Shown here: positions 1 through 8,799 of the stretch, one piece after another
Layout of the letters: every line of letters begins with the position of its first letter
Position numbering within the stretch: the first letter of the stretch is position 1
DNA from: Thermophilibacter mediterraneus
GTDB lineage: Bacteria > Actinomycetota > Coriobacteriia > Coriobacteriales > Atopobiaceae
DNA: 64,000 nt
NCBI RefSeq assembly: GCF_900119385.1
Contig: NZ_FPKO01000008.1
Location: 248,001 to 312,000 of the forward strand
Direction: 5' to 3'
The notes under the pieces: model-generated
Database searches by the model: none
What the model saw: the letters and a program-made list of their open reading frames with translations, nothing else
Told to the model about the DNA's origin: nothing
Made by a program: the position numbers and the translations under genes

Positions 1-33
1 GTCGCCGGGCCGCGGGCGCGCCGCGCGTCGCCG

Positions 34-1017
34 CTACAGCTCGCAGGCCGCGGCGATCTTCTCCACCAGGCCGGCCCGAACCGCCGCGGCGGCCGCGAGC
101 GTGCCCTTGCGGACGGCCTGGGCGCTCGTCGCGCCGTGCCCCTTCACGACCGGCGCGCGCAGCCCCAGCAGGATCGCGCCGCCGTACTCGTCGCCGGACA
201 TCTCGGCGGCGAGGGACTTGAGCGACCTGGCGAGCAGCGCCATGCCGATCTTGTTGCCGAGCGACTCCCCCATCGCGGCCTTGAGCCGCTTGACGACGAA
301 CTTGCCGGTGCCCTCGATGGACTTGAGGGCGACGTTTCCGGTGAAGCCGTCCGCCACGATGACGTCGAAGGTGCCCGCGAGCAGGTCGGTGCCCTCGGCG
401 TTGCCCGCGAAGCCGCAGTTGCCGGCGGCGAGCGCCTCGTGGTAGGCGAGCGCCATCTCGGAGCCCTTGGTGTCCTCGGAGCCGTTGCAGAGCAGGCCGA
501 CGCGCGCGTTCTCGACGCCGAGGACGGCGTGGGCGTAGGCGCGCCCCATGTGGGCGAACTGCACCATCACGTCGGGCTTGACGTCCGCGTTGGCGCCCAT
601 GTCCAAAAAGACGGTGCTCCTTCCCGAGATGCCCGGGAAGGGCAGCGAGAGCGCGGGGCGCTTGACGCCCCTGATGCGACCCACGCCGAAGGTGGCGGCG
701 GTCAGCACCGCGCCCGTGGAGCCGGCGGAGAAGAGGCCGTCCGCCTCGCCGGCGTGCACCGCCGCGGCGGCGCGCACGATGCTCGCGTCCTTCTTCTTGC
801 GCACGGCCTGTGCGGGGTGCTCGGACATGGCGATGACCTCGGTGGTGACGAGCGCGCGGGCGCGCGCGTGCGACGCGCAGAACGGCTCGACGACGTCGGC
901 CGACCCGGCGACGAGGACCTCGAGGTCGGGGTCGTCGGCAAGCGCCATGGCGACGCCCTCGAGCAGGACGGCGGGCTCCTTGTCCGCACCCATGACGTCA
1001 ACGCAGATGGTGGTCAT
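34..1017 (-). CDS. plsX: Phosphate acyltransferase PlsX
   Basis: The 327-residue protein matches PlsX in full length. It makes acyl-phosphate from acyl-ACP for the first acylation step of phospholipid synthesis, at the inner face of the membrane. The N-terminal MTTICVDVMGADKEP, the internal LFSAGSTGAVL and the FLDMGANADVKPD segments are hallmark PlsX stretches, and FVVADGFTGN-type sequence (here VIVADGFTGNVALK, about residue 220) is the conserved C-terminal half motif. The ATG at 1017 is preceded by AAGGAGG. It is the last gene of the DUF177-rpmF-plsX order seen in many bacteria, though 670 bp of repeat-rich DNA separate it from rpmF, so it may have its own promoter (CATAAT about 40 bp upstream). 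Confidence 0.96.
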   Translation of the reverse strand: MTTICVDVMGADKEPAVLLEGVAMALADDPDLEVLVAGSADVVEPFCASHARARALVTTEVIAMSEHPAQAVRKKKDASIVRAAAAVHAGEADGLFSAGSTGAVLTAATFGVGRIRGVKRPALSLPFPGISGRSTVFLDMGANADVKPDVMVQFAHMGRAYAHAVLGVENARVGLLCNGSEDTKGSEMALAYHEALAAGNCGFAGNAEGTDLLAGTFDVIVADGFTGNVALKSIEGTGKFVVKRLKAAMGESLGNKIGMALLARSLKSLAAEMSGDEYGGAILLGLRAPVVKGHGATSAQAVRKGTLAAAAAVRAGLVEKIAAACEL

Positions 1018-1145
1018 GCTGCCTCCTTGGCTCTGGCTCGCGGTTCAACCGCTCTATTATGACGCATCGCGGGCGGCGGGGTGCGGGGCGCGGGAGAGTC
1101 GGCAGGTCGCGGGCAGCGAGGAGGTGCGGGACGGCGAGGAGGCGA

Positions 1146-1350
1146 GTTTGTCAGCTCACCCATGCGATTGGGTATAACCTTTGATGTTCCCGCGACCGGG
1201 CGGTCACGCGTTGTGGAACAGATTAATCTCTTGCATGTTCTTCTCGCCCTCTTATTGTGTGTTGAGGTTCCACGAGGGTGATCGAACCTCCCCCGACCGA
1301 GCATTTCGACCCGAGGGAGTACCCAATCAGGGCGGTCTCCTGACAAAACT
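1146..1350. repeat. Inverted-repeat element, copy A (TTGGGTATAAC family)
   Basis: The left end (1146-1181: GTTTGTCAG..., then GATTGGGTATAACCTTTGATGTT split around 1166-1188) is matched in reverse by the right end (about 1317-1350), which also reads TTTTGTCAG followed by GATTGGGTA on the other strand. The left core recurs near 51972-52014. It looks like a small non-coding repeat of MITE type. A structured RNA is the alternative. Confidence 0.45.
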
Positions 1351-1630
1351 GGCCCTCCCGTGAGCGCGGGAGCCCCAAAACACCCAATGGTGCGGGAAAC
1401 GTGGCATAGACGCGCGGGCGGTCGGGCACGCGCGCGACCGGGGCGGGCACGGGCGCGGTCGGGCACACGCGAGCGGAGCGGGCACACGCGCAGGAAACGT
1501 GGCATGGACGCGCGGGCGGGGCGTGCGCGCGCGGGCGGGGCGGACGCGCGGGCAACGCGACCCCCGCGCGGGCAACGCGGCCCCCGCGCCCCGGCGGACC
1601 CCGCACGGGGCGACCTGATCGACGCCACGC

Positions 1631-1661
1631 AAAGAGGCCGACCCATTGCTGGGCCGGCCTC
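1631..1661 (-). terminator. rpmF terminator
   Basis: On the minus strand GAGGCCG and CGGCCTC form a hairpin about 27 bases past the rpmF stop codon, with extra GGCC/GGG pairing inside, followed by a short TTT. Confidence 0.7.
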
Positions 1662-1687
1662 GAAGGTGCGTCATGCCGCGCGGCGGA

Positions 1688-1867
1688 CTACTCGGTGACG
1701 ATGACCTCGCGGTCCTTGTAGTGACCGCAGTTGGGGCACACGTGGTGCGGAAGCTTGGGGGCGCCGCACTGCGGGCACACGGAACGAGCCGCGGCCGAGA
1801 CCTTGCTGTTGGCCGAACGACGGGTGTGGGTGGCGCCGCGGCCCTTCTTTTGCTTGGGTACTGCCAT
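1688..1867 (-). CDS. rpmF: 50S ribosomal protein L32
   Basis: This 59-residue protein begins MAVPKQKKGRGATHTRRSAN, the standard L32 N-terminus. It carries two CxxC pairs (CPQC and CPNC), so it is the zinc-binding form of L32 rather than the cysteine-less paralogue. It belongs to the large ribosomal subunit. The ATG at 1867 follows GGAGAG. A TATAGT -10 box lies about 76 bp upstream, so it may be transcribed on its own as well as from the upstream DUF177 gene. Confidence 0.97.
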   Translation of the reverse strand: MAVPKQKKGRGATHTRRSANSKVSAAARSVCPQCGAPKLPHHVCPNCGHYKDREVIVTE

Positions 1868-1942
1868 GTCAAACTCTCCTGTCCAAAACCTCTGCCCCTC
1901 CGCTCGCGCAGCGGCAGGCGTGTCTGAGTCATGCGAGGAGAC

Positions 1943-1948
1943 ACTATA
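1943..1948 (-). promoter_or_regulatory. Candidate -10 box for rpmF
   Basis: TATAGT on the minus strand, between the DUF177 gene and rpmF. No convincing -35 box was found at 16-18 bp. Confidence 0.35.
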
Positions 1949-2046
1949 CCACGACTGTCCCCCGCGCGAAACGGCTCATCAGCAATTCTTCACGCGGAAG
2001 CACATCGGGACCCCGCGACGACGCCTCGGGCGAGCGCGCGGAGGCG

Positions 2047-2619
2047 TCACCCCTCCTGGTCGCCCTCGCCGAAGTCGAGCCCCGCGAGCGCGGCGAACGG
2101 CGAGGACTCGAGCCGCTCGCGCTCGCGCCGCTCCTCGAGCTGCGCCACGTGTCCGCAGTCCCCCTCGTTGAGGTTGGCGCCGCACACCGGGCAGAGCCCG
2201 AGGCAGTCCTCGCGGCAGAGCACCACGAAGGGCGTCTCCATCACGAGCGCGGCGAGCAGCGCCCCCGAGAGGTCGATCGTGCGGTCGGGCAGCACGAGCT
2301 CGTAGTCCGCCTCGTCCTCGTCCTCGGCGAGCCGCTCGGGCTCCTCGAAGAGGTAGTAGCCGTCGACCTCGCCGGCGACGTCGAACTCGGCGTCCTCGAG
2401 GCAGCGGTCGCAGGTGCCCACCACGTGGGCGCGGACGAGCCCCGTCGCGAGGATCCCCTCGCCGGCGTTGGTGAGCACGACGTCGTAGTCGATGCCCTGG
2501 GGCAGCGCGAACTCGTGGTCGCCGAGCTCGTAGCCGGTCTCGTCGAGGTGCCCGCCCACCGACCAGGTGTCACCGGGGTTGGCGAGCCGCTCGTCGAGCG
2601 CGAAGATCAGCGCGTCCAT
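2047..2619 (-). CDS. DUF177 (YceD-family) protein
   Basis: The 190-residue protein has the DUF177 arrangement: a CDRC pair near residue 89-92 and a C-terminal CREDCLGLCPVCGANLNEGDC cluster near 145, typical of family members encoded directly upstream of rpmF. The family is linked to 23S rRNA/large-subunit biogenesis in other organisms (established for plant and E. coli relatives); the role here is inferred from that and from the neighbouring rpmF. Its ATG is two bases from the stop codon of the upstream coiled-coil gene, so the two are almost certainly co-transcribed. Confidence 0.9.
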   Translation of the reverse strand: MDALIFALDERLANPGDTWSVGGHLDETGYELGDHEFALPQGIDYDVVLTNAGEGILATGLVRAHVVGTCDRCLEDAEFDVAGEVDGYYLFEEPERLAEDEDEADYELVLPDRTIDLSGALLAALVMETPFVVLCREDCLGLCPVCGANLNEGDCGHVAQLEERRERERLESSPFAALAGLDFGEGDQEG

Positions 2620-2621
2620 GG

Positions 2622-3119
2622 CTACCAGGGCACGTTGTTGGTGGTGTTGCGCGGGCCGGAGTTCTCGTCGAGCGTCTGGCGCACGCGCGAGACGGAGCTC
2701 GTGAGGCTCTTGAGGTTCTCCTCGAGGTGCGCGAGGACCGTGTCGGCGTACTCCTCCGCGTTGTAGCGGGTGTCGCGCTCGTACTGGGCGGCCTGGTCGC
2801 GGATCCCCTCGGCCTGCTGCTGGGCGAGGCGCACGATCTCCTGGTCGCCCGCGAGGATCATGGCCTGCTGCTGGGCATCGGCGATGATGGAGTTCGCCTG
2901 CTGCTGGGCGCGGTCGAGCGTCTCCTGCTCCTCCTTGAGGATGCGGCGGGCGTCCTGGAACTCCTGCGGAAAGACGCGGCGCATCTCGTCGAGGATCTCG
3001 TAGATGTCCTGGGCGTCCACGATCTTCTTCTGGCCGCTGTCCATGAGCGGGGACTTGGCCTCGCTCACGATCTGCTCGAGCTCATCCACCAAGCTCTCGA
3101 TTTCCTCACCTGGCTGCAT
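2622..3119 (-). CDS. Coiled-coil protein, DivIVA-like
   Basis: A 165-residue acidic protein that is almost entirely predicted coiled coil from about residue 55 to 140, rich in Gln/Ala/Glu (repeated AQQQA). The start MQPGEEIESLVDELEQIVSEAKS resembles actinobacterial DivIVA/SepIVA-like proteins that organise cell-wall growth. No catalytic motif is present. The ATG at 3119 has AAAGGAA upstream, with 168 bp separating it from coaD, where a promoter probably lies. An F0 ATP-synthase b-subunit label could be assigned by automated tools because of the coiled coil, but there is no membrane segment. Confidence 0.7.
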   Translation of the reverse strand: MQPGEEIESLVDELEQIVSEAKSPLMDSGQKKIVDAQDIYEILDEMRRVFPQEFQDARRILKEEQETLDRAQQQANSIIADAQQQAMILAGDQEIVRLAQQQAEGIRDQAAQYERDTRYNAEEYADTVLAHLEENLKSLTSSVSRVRQTLDENSGPRNTTNNVPW

Positions 3120-3287
3120 CTATGGTTCCTTTCACGTGATTCATCGACGCATGGCTGCGCGAATCGACCCATTTAGGGGACATGTTAGCAGATTGTCTGC
3201 GGCAACGCGTGACGGTGTCGTGACGCCGCGGCGCGAGGGGCGCGGAGAAGGACGCGGGGCCGCGGCGCCGCGAGCGGACGCGCGCCC

Positions 3288-3821
3288 TCAGGCGTAGCGC
3301 TCGCTGAGGCGCTCGGCGACGTTCGCCGGCACGAGGATGCGCACGTCCGACCCCATCGCCGCGATCTCGCGCACGATCGAGGACGAGACGTAGCCGTACT
3401 GCGGGCTCGACATGACGAAGACGCTCTCGAGGTCGGGCGCCATGTGGCTGTTGAGGTCGGCCTGCTGCAGCTCGTACTCGAAGTCGGTCATCGCGCGCAG
3501 GCCCTTGACCACGCCGCCCGCGCCGATCTCCTTGCAGAAGTTGACGAGAAGCCCCGTGAAGGGGGCGACCTCAACGTCGGGGGGCAGGCCCTCGAGCGCG
3601 ATGGCCTCCCGGATCATCTGGACCCGCTCGTCGAGCGTGAACGTGGTGCCGCGGCCGTTCTTGTTGACGGAGGCGGCGACCGCGACGGTCACGCGCGGGA
3701 AGAGGCGCCGCGCGCGCCTGATGACGTCGATGTGGCCGAGGGTCACGGGGTCGAAGGTCCCCGGGACGACGACGTGGCTGATGGTCGCGCCGACGGGGCG
3801 CGCGGGGTCGTGCGAGGTCAT
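3288..3821 (-). CDS. coaD: Phosphopantetheine adenylyltransferase
   Basis: A 177-residue nucleotidyltransferase that converts 4'-phosphopantetheine and ATP to dephospho-CoA. It has the PGTFDPVTLGHIDVI motif (T/HxGH nucleotidyl-transfer signature) and the SSIVREIAAMG C-terminal motif. The open frame continues far upstream, but the ATG at 3821 overlaps the rsmD stop by four bases (ATGA) and gives the expected length with a short N-terminal extension (about 20 residues) before the conserved block. It is co-translated with rsmD, a common pairing. Confidence 0.95.
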   Translation of the reverse strand: MTSHDPARPVGATISHVVVPGTFDPVTLGHIDVIRRARRLFPRVTVAVAASVNKNGRGTTFTLDERVQMIREAIALEGLPPDVEVAPFTGLLVNFCKEIGAGGVVKGLRAMTDFEYELQQADLNSHMAPDLESVFVMSSPQYGYVSSSIVREIAAMGSDVRILVPANVAERLSERYA

Positions 3822-4405
3822 GAGGCGTCCCTTTCGACGCGGGCGGTCAGGAGGTCGACGCAGGAGATGCCGTGGCGCCTGGAGCGCACGGGCTCGAGGC
3901 AGGCGCACGCGAGGCCGGGGGCGTCGGCGGCGTGCTCGTAGACGACCACGGCGCCGTCCGAGAGCTGGCCGGAGGCGGCGAGGCCGTCCACGAGGGCGGA
4001 CACGCGCCCGGCGTCGAGCGCGTAGGGGGGATCGAGGAACACGACGTCGAAGGGCGCGCCGGGAAGCCCGCGCGCCGCGAGCGCGAAGACGTCGCCGGCG
4101 AGGGCCGAGAGCTCGTCCGGTCGCGCGCCGAGCGCCGCGGCGCTGCGGCGGATGCGCGCGACGGCGCCGCGGTCGGCGTCCGTGAGGGTCGCGTGCGCCG
4201 CGCCGCGCGAGAGCAGCTCGAGGCCCATGGCGCCCGACCCGGCGAAGGCGTCGAGCACGGAGTCGCCCGTAAGGTCGAGGCCGCGCGCCGACAGCACCAT
4301 CGAGGCAACCTGCTCGCGCGTCCTGTCCGTGGTGGGGCGCGTGACGCCCCGCCCGCGCGGCGCCTCGATCTGGCGGCCGCGCCACCTTCCCCCTACGATC
4401 CTCAT
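3818..4405 (-). CDS. rsmD: 16S rRNA (guanine(966)-N(2))-methyltransferase
   Basis: A 195-residue Rossmann methyltransferase using S-adenosylmethionine. It starts MRIVGGRWRGRQI, the diagnostic RsmD opening, and has the SAM-binding VLDAFAGSGAMGLE (about residue 49) and the catalytic FLDPPY (about 122), the N6/N2 methyltransferase DPPY signature. It overlaps recG by four bases on one side and coaD by four on the other, so translation of the three is probably coupled. Confidence 0.95.
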   Translation of the reverse strand: MRIVGGRWRGRQIEAPRGRGVTRPTTDRTREQVASMVLSARGLDLTGDSVLDAFAGSGAMGLELLSRGAAHATLTDADRGAVARIRRSAAALGARPDELSALAGDVFALAARGLPGAPFDVVFLDPPYALDAGRVSALVDGLAASGQLSDGAVVVYEHAADAPGLACACLEPVRSRRHGISCVDLLTARVERDAS

Positions 4406-6561
4406 GCTCGCTCCAGCTCCTCGAAGTAGGCGCCAAACCTGTCGCGCACCTCGATCGCCATCGCGCGGTGCGCGGGCGCGGCGAGGCGCGGGTCGTCGGC
4501 CGCGATGGCGCGCGCGTCGGCGTGCGCGAGCTCGACGAGGTCGGCGTCGGCCTCGAGGTCGGAGATCTCGAGGCTCACGCCGCCGCTCTGACGATACCCC
4601 AGAACCTCGCCCTCGTGTCGCAGGCGCAGGTCGAGCTCGGCGAGCTCGAAGCCGTCCGAGGTCGCCTCGAGCGCGGCGAGGCGCTGGCGGGCGCGGCTGT
4701 CGCGCTTGGCGGCGCAGCTCAGGAGCACGGTGCCCGGCGCGTCGCCGCGGCCGACGCGGCCGCGCAGCTGGTGCAGCGTCGCGAGGCCGAAGCGGTCGGC
4801 GTCGAGCACCACCATCGCCGTTGCGTTGGGGACGTCAACGCCCACCTCGACGACGGTCGTCGCCACGAGCACCTTGGTGGCGCCGGAGCGGAAGCGCTCC
4901 ATCGCGAGGTCCTTCTCGCCCGCCGTCATGCGACCGGTGAGCAGGTCGCAGGGGATGTCGGGGATGATCTGGCCCCTGAGCTCGTCGAGCGTGGCCACCG
5001 CGGAGCGCGGCCGGCCCCCCGTCGAGCGCAGGGCCTCCGGGACGTCGTCGAGCGCCGAGCCGTCGTCGTCCGAGTCGACGAGCGGGCAGATGACGTAGGC
5101 CTGGTGGCCCGCGGCAACGGCGTCGCGCACGGCGCCCCAGGCGAGGTCGAGGCTGTCGGGCGTGATGACGCGCGTGGTGACGCCGGCCCCCGCGCGCGGG
5201 CGCCGGCGGATCGTCGAGAGCGAGACGTCGCCGTAGATCGAGAGCGCGAGCGTGCGCGGGATGGGCGTCGCGGTCATGGCCAGCAGGTCCGCCCCCGCCC
5301 CCTTGCGCCGCAGGGCCGCGCGCTGGTCGACGCCGAAGCGGTGCTGCTCGTCGATGACCACGAGCGAGAGCGCCGAGAACGCGATGTCCTCGGAGAGCAG
5401 CGCCGTGGTGCCGAACAGCACGCAGAGCTCGCCGCGCTCGCAGGCCAGCGCCGTGAGCGCCCGCTCGTCGGTGGGCGTGGCCCCGGTGACGAGGGCCCAG
5501 CTCACGCGCGCGGCGTCGAGCACGGGGCCGAGCTTCTCGGCGTACTGGCGGGCAAGGACGGAGGTGGGGGCCATGACGGCGGCCTGGGTGCCGGTGTCGG
5601 CCACGGCCGCGAGGGCGACGGCCGCCACGGCGGTCTTGCCCGTTCCGACGTCGCCCAGCAGCAGCCGGTTCATGACGTGCGGCGCGGCCATGTCGGCGAG
5701 GATCTCGTCGGCGGCCGTGCGCTGCTCGTCGGTGAGCGAGAAGGGCAGGGCACGGAGAAGGGCCTCCATGTGCGGGCCGTCCGTGACGTGCGTGGAGGGC
5801 TCGACGCCCGCGAGCTCGACGCTGCGACGCGTGAGCAGGGCGAGCTGCAGGCAGAGCAGCTCGTCGTAGGCGAGGCGCCGCCGCGCGCGCTCGGCCGAGG
5901 CGACCGACGCCGGGAAGTGCACCTCGCGCAGGGCGCGCGCGAGCGTCATGAGGCCGCGCCCGCTCGAGAGGCTCGCGGGCAGCCAGTCGCAGACGTCGCC
6001 CACGTCGCAGAGCGCCGCCGATACGATGCGGCGCATCCACGGCACGCTGAGCCCCTCCCCCACCGGGTGCACCGGCAGCACGCGCGCGTAGGCGGCGCCC
6101 CCTCCCGAGGACACGACCTCGTGGAACGGGGACTTCATGCGCTTGAAGCCGTAGGAGAACTCGACCCTGCCCGAGAGGGCCACCGTGTCGCCGGCCTTCA
6201 CCTGCTCGGCGATCCAGGGCTGGCGGAAAAACGACGCGACGAGCACGCCCGTGTCGTCGATGACGGAGAGCTCCACGATCTGCATGCGCGGCCTCGGGCG
6301 CTTGAGGCTCACGCGGTCCACGCGCGCGACCACGGTGACCTCCTGGCCGACGTCGGCGTAGGCGATCTTGGTCACGCGCGTGAAGTCGAGGTAGCGGTGG
6401 GGCACGTGGAGCAGCAGGTCGCGCACGCGTCGGACGCCGAGGCGCTCGAGCGCCGCCTGGCGCGCGCCCGAGACGTAGCGCAGGCGCGACACAGAGTCAG
6501 AGAGGGCGCAGGTTCGCTGCACCCTCTCTGCTGCGGACGGTATGGTCGGGAGGCGACCCAA
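4402..6561 (-). CDS. recG: ATP-dependent DNA helicase RecG
   Basis: A 719-residue superfamily 2 helicase that regresses stalled replication forks and branch-migrates Holliday junctions. It has an N-terminal wedge/OB region (about residues 55-150), Walker A GDVGTGKT at 303-310, the RecG-type DEQH box at 404-407, motif III MTATPIPRTLAL and the C-terminal QLRGRVGRG motif VI. The N-terminus is slightly shorter than in E. coli RecG (693 aa is typical, so overall length is normal). It begins three bases after the fakA-like stop codon; an internal start a few codons later cannot be excluded. Confidence 0.95.
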   Translation of the reverse strand: MGRLPTIPSAAERVQRTCALSDSVSRLRYVSGARQAALERLGVRRVRDLLLHVPHRYLDFTRVTKIAYADVGQEVTVVARVDRVSLKRPRPRMQIVELSVIDDTGVLVASFFRQPWIAEQVKAGDTVALSGRVEFSYGFKRMKSPFHEVVSSGGGAAYARVLPVHPVGEGLSVPWMRRIVSAALCDVGDVCDWLPASLSSGRGLMTLARALREVHFPASVASAERARRRLAYDELLCLQLALLTRRSVELAGVEPSTHVTDGPHMEALLRALPFSLTDEQRTAADEILADMAAPHVMNRLLLGDVGTGKTAVAAVALAAVADTGTQAAVMAPTSVLARQYAEKLGPVLDAARVSWALVTGATPTDERALTALACERGELCVLFGTTALLSEDIAFSALSLVVIDEQHRFGVDQRAALRRKGAGADLLAMTATPIPRTLALSIYGDVSLSTIRRRPRAGAGVTTRVITPDSLDLAWGAVRDAVAAGHQAYVICPLVDSDDDGSALDDVPEALRSTGGRPRSAVATLDELRGQIIPDIPCDLLTGRMTAGEKDLAMERFRSGATKVLVATTVVEVGVDVPNATAMVVLDADRFGLATLHQLRGRVGRGDAPGTVLLSCAAKRDSRARQRLAALEATSDGFELAELDLRLRHEGEVLGYRQSGGVSLEISDLEADADLVELAHADARAIAADDPRLAAPAHRAMAIEVRDRFGAYFEELERA

Positions 6562-6564
6562 CGC

Positions 6565-8235
6565 CTACTCGATCGAGAAGATCACGGGGTAGAGGGGCTG
6601 CTCGCCGCGGTGCGGGTCGACCTCGAGGTCGGGCTGGGCCTCCTCGATGGCGGCCACGAGGCGCTCGAAGGCCTCGTCGTCCATGTCCTGGCCGGCGAGG
6701 ATCGTGAGGGAGTCGCCCTCCTCCTCGTCCTGCATCCTGGCGATGAGGTCGAGGGTGACCTGGGCCACGTCGGAGCCGACGACGTCGATGGAGTCGTCCT
6801 GGATGCCCATGACGTCGCCCGCGTGGATGGGCGACCCGTCGGCGGCCTGGGAGTCGCGCACGGCGGTGGTGACCTCGCCGCCGCGGACGTCGGCGATGGC
6901 CTCGGTCATGGCCGCGACGTTGTCCTCGAGCGACGCCTCGGGGTCGACGGCGAACATCGCCGAGAAGCCCTGGAGCACGGTCTTGGTGGGGACGACGGCG
7001 ACCTCGGCGTCCTCGCAGGCGCTCGCCGCGGCCTCGGCGGCCATGCGGATGTTGCCGTTGCCGGGCAGGACGATGACCTGGTCGGCGTTCGCGCGCTCGA
7101 TGGCCGAGAGAATGTCGGCCGTGGAGGGGTTCATGGTCTGGCCGCCGGAGACGACCACGTCGACGCCGAGGGAGCGCAGGATCTCCTCCTGCCCGGAGCC
7201 CGCCGCGACCGCGACGAAGCCGAGGGGCTTGCGGGGCTCATCGTCCTTCTCGCCCTCCGCCGCGGCCTGGTCCGCGGCGATCTTGGCGGTGCGGTCGTGG
7301 GACTCCATGTCCATGTTGTGGATGAAGACCTCGTAGACCTGGCCGAACTGCAGCATGTACTCGAGCACGCGGTTGGGCTCGTTGGAGTGGACGTGCACCT
7401 TGAAGTCGGGGTAGGCGCCCACGATGAGCTCGCAGTCGCCGAGGGTGGCGAGGTGCGCGAGGGAGGCGTCGACGTCGAAGGGCTTCTCGGCCTTGAAGAG
7501 GAACTCGTTGCAGTAGCGGAACTCCGAGCCCTCCCAGTCGTCGTTGAGCTCGATCTGGACCTTGGCCGAGACGTCGGCCTTGGCGTCGACGGTGGTCTTG
7601 AAGTCGGTGAGCTCGCCGGCCTTGCCGTTGGCGGCGTTGACGAAGGCCTCGAGGAAGGTGGCGAAGCCGAAGGCGCCGGAGTCGACGACGCCGTTCTCCT
7701 TGAGGACGGGGAGCAGGTCGGGCGTGCGCGCCACCGACTCGTACGCCTCGACCACGAGGGCGTCGAGCATGTCGCGCGTGGAGATCTTGGTGCGCTCGAG
7801 CTGGTCGGCCTTGGCCGAGACGTCGCGCAGGACGGTGAGGATGGTGCCCTCGACCGGCTTGCGGACCGCCTTGAAGGCGACCTTCACGCCGCGTCGCCAG
7901 GCGTGGGCGACGTCGGAGGGCGTGGGGTGCTCCTGATTCTTGGCCTCGACGAGGCCCTCGGCGATGCCGCGCAGGATCTGGCTCGTGATGACGCCCGAGT
8001 TGCCGCGCGCGCCCATCAGCGAGCCGTGCGTGATCGCCTTGGCGATCTGGTCCATCGTGGCGTCCGCGGGCAGGGCCTGCACCTCGCCGACGACGGTGTT
8101 GAGCGTGAGTGACATGTTGGTGCCGGTGTCTCCGTCGGGCACGGGGAAGACGTTGAGCTTGTTAATCTCCTCCGCGCGGTCGGCGACGACCTTCGCGGCC
8201 GCGGGGAAGCAGGTGCGGACAACGGTGGAAATCAT
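6565..8235 (-). CDS. fakA: DAK2-domain fatty acid kinase subunit (YloV/FakA family)
   Basis: The 556-residue protein matches YloV/FakA over its whole length. The N-terminal DAK2 ATP-binding domain shows NVFPVPDGDTGTNMS (about 28-42) and GARGNSGVITSQILRG (about 94). DSGAFG near residue 200 and a C-terminal DegV-interacting half follow. FakA phosphorylates host or exogenous fatty acids held by a DegV-type FakB partner; no FakB gene is present in the window. Pairing with an upstream Asp23/Gls24 gene and a downstream recG is the conserved Gram-positive order. Confidence 0.92.
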   Translation of the reverse strand: MISTVVRTCFPAAAKVVADRAEEINKLNVFPVPDGDTGTNMSLTLNTVVGEVQALPADATMDQIAKAITHGSLMGARGNSGVITSQILRGIAEGLVEAKNQEHPTPSDVAHAWRRGVKVAFKAVRKPVEGTILTVLRDVSAKADQLERTKISTRDMLDALVVEAYESVARTPDLLPVLKENGVVDSGAFGFATFLEAFVNAANGKAGELTDFKTTVDAKADVSAKVQIELNDDWEGSEFRYCNEFLFKAEKPFDVDASLAHLATLGDCELIVGAYPDFKVHVHSNEPNRVLEYMLQFGQVYEVFIHNMDMESHDRTAKIAADQAAAEGEKDDEPRKPLGFVAVAAGSGQEEILRSLGVDVVVSGGQTMNPSTADILSAIERANADQVIVLPGNGNIRMAAEAAASACEDAEVAVVPTKTVLQGFSAMFAVDPEASLEDNVAAMTEAIADVRGGEVTTAVRDSQAADGSPIHAGDVMGIQDDSIDVVGSDVAQVTLDLIARMQDEEEGDSLTILAGQDMDDEAFERLVAAIEEAQPDLEVDPHRGEQPLYPVIFSIE

Positions 8236-8267
8236 CTCTGGGTACCTCGGTTCTCGTTCGGAGGTGC

Positions 8268-8615
8268 CTAGCGCGCGTTGCGCAGGCCCTCGATGTGCAC
8301 CTTGACGTCGACGTCGTCAAGCTCGGCGATCTGCTTGAGCAGGAACTTCACCGAGCTCGTGAGGTTACCCACGACGGAGGACATGTTGACGCCCTGCTCC
8401 ACGATGACGTGCAGGTCGACGGTCACGCGGCCGCCCGCGGAGGCCACGTCGATGCCCTTCCTCAGGCGGAAGGACGGCAGCAGCCGAGCGACGCCGGCCT
8501 GCTCGTCGATCTCCGCCATGCCGACCACGCCGTAGCACTCGAGCGCGGCGTAGCCGGCGAGGTCGGTGATGCAGTCATTGGACACCCTCAGCGTTCCTGG
8601 AACGACACCGGACAT
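8268..8615 (-). CDS. Asp23/Gls24 family envelope stress protein
   Basis: A 115-residue protein of the Asp23/Gls24 (DUF322) family; members sit at the membrane and are linked to envelope stress. The core VSNDCITDLAGYAALECYGVVGMA and the terminal VKVHIEGLR motif fit the family. An upstream ATG at 8651 would add 12 residues, but the ATG at 8615 has GAGAGGAG six bases upstream and starts next to the conserved block. A TATACT -10 box lies about 50 bp upstream inside an unusual perfect inverted repeat. Confidence 0.88.
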   Translation of the reverse strand: MSGVVPGTLRVSNDCITDLAGYAALECYGVVGMAEIDEQAGVARLLPSFRLRKGIDVASAGGRVTVDLHVIVEQGVNMSSVVGNLTSSVKFLLKQIAELDDVDVKVHIEGLRNAR

Positions 8616-8663
8616 GTGGTCTCCTCTCGCTGGCGAAAGAGTCGCTGACACCTATCCGGTCAA

Positions 8664-8724
8664 GTATAGCGCAGCGGGGCGGGCGCGGGCCGGCGGGGCG
8701 CGCGCCCGCCCCGCTGCGCTATAC
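8664..8724. repeat. Perfect 24-bp inverted repeat over the asp23-like promoter
   Basis: Arms 8664-8687 and 8701-8724 are exact reverse complements with a 13-base loop. The outer end of the left arm, read on the minus strand, supplies the TATACT -10 box of the asp23-like gene. Confidence 0.75.
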
Positions 8725-8799
8725 GGCGCGGGTGGCGCGCGGGGTCGCGGCGAATGCGCGCGGGCCTCGTCGAGTGCGCGCTCTTTCCCGTGGCGGGGC

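Larger units (their letters stand above)
1018..1687. other. Repeat-rich intergenic region between plsX and rpmF
   Basis: No gene is supported in these 670 bases. They hold a putative plsX promoter near 1055, an imperfect inverted-repeat element at 1146-1350, a pair of direct repeats about 98 bp apart (AAACGTGGCATRGACGCGCG at about 1398 and 1496), a very GC-rich low-complexity stretch at 1410-1600, and the rpmF terminator at 1631-1661. Confidence 0.6.

Noticed and set aside
4468-8112. 1214-codon open frame on the plus strand
   Set aside because: It is antisense to recG and fakA, which have complete family motifs. In very GC-rich DNA the complementary frame stays open by codon bias, and its Glu/Asp/Gly/Arg-rich translation matches no family.
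8664-8724. Invertible promoter (site-specific inversion)
   Set aside because: The loop is only 13 bases and no recombinase gene is in the window; the same holds for 57562-57621.
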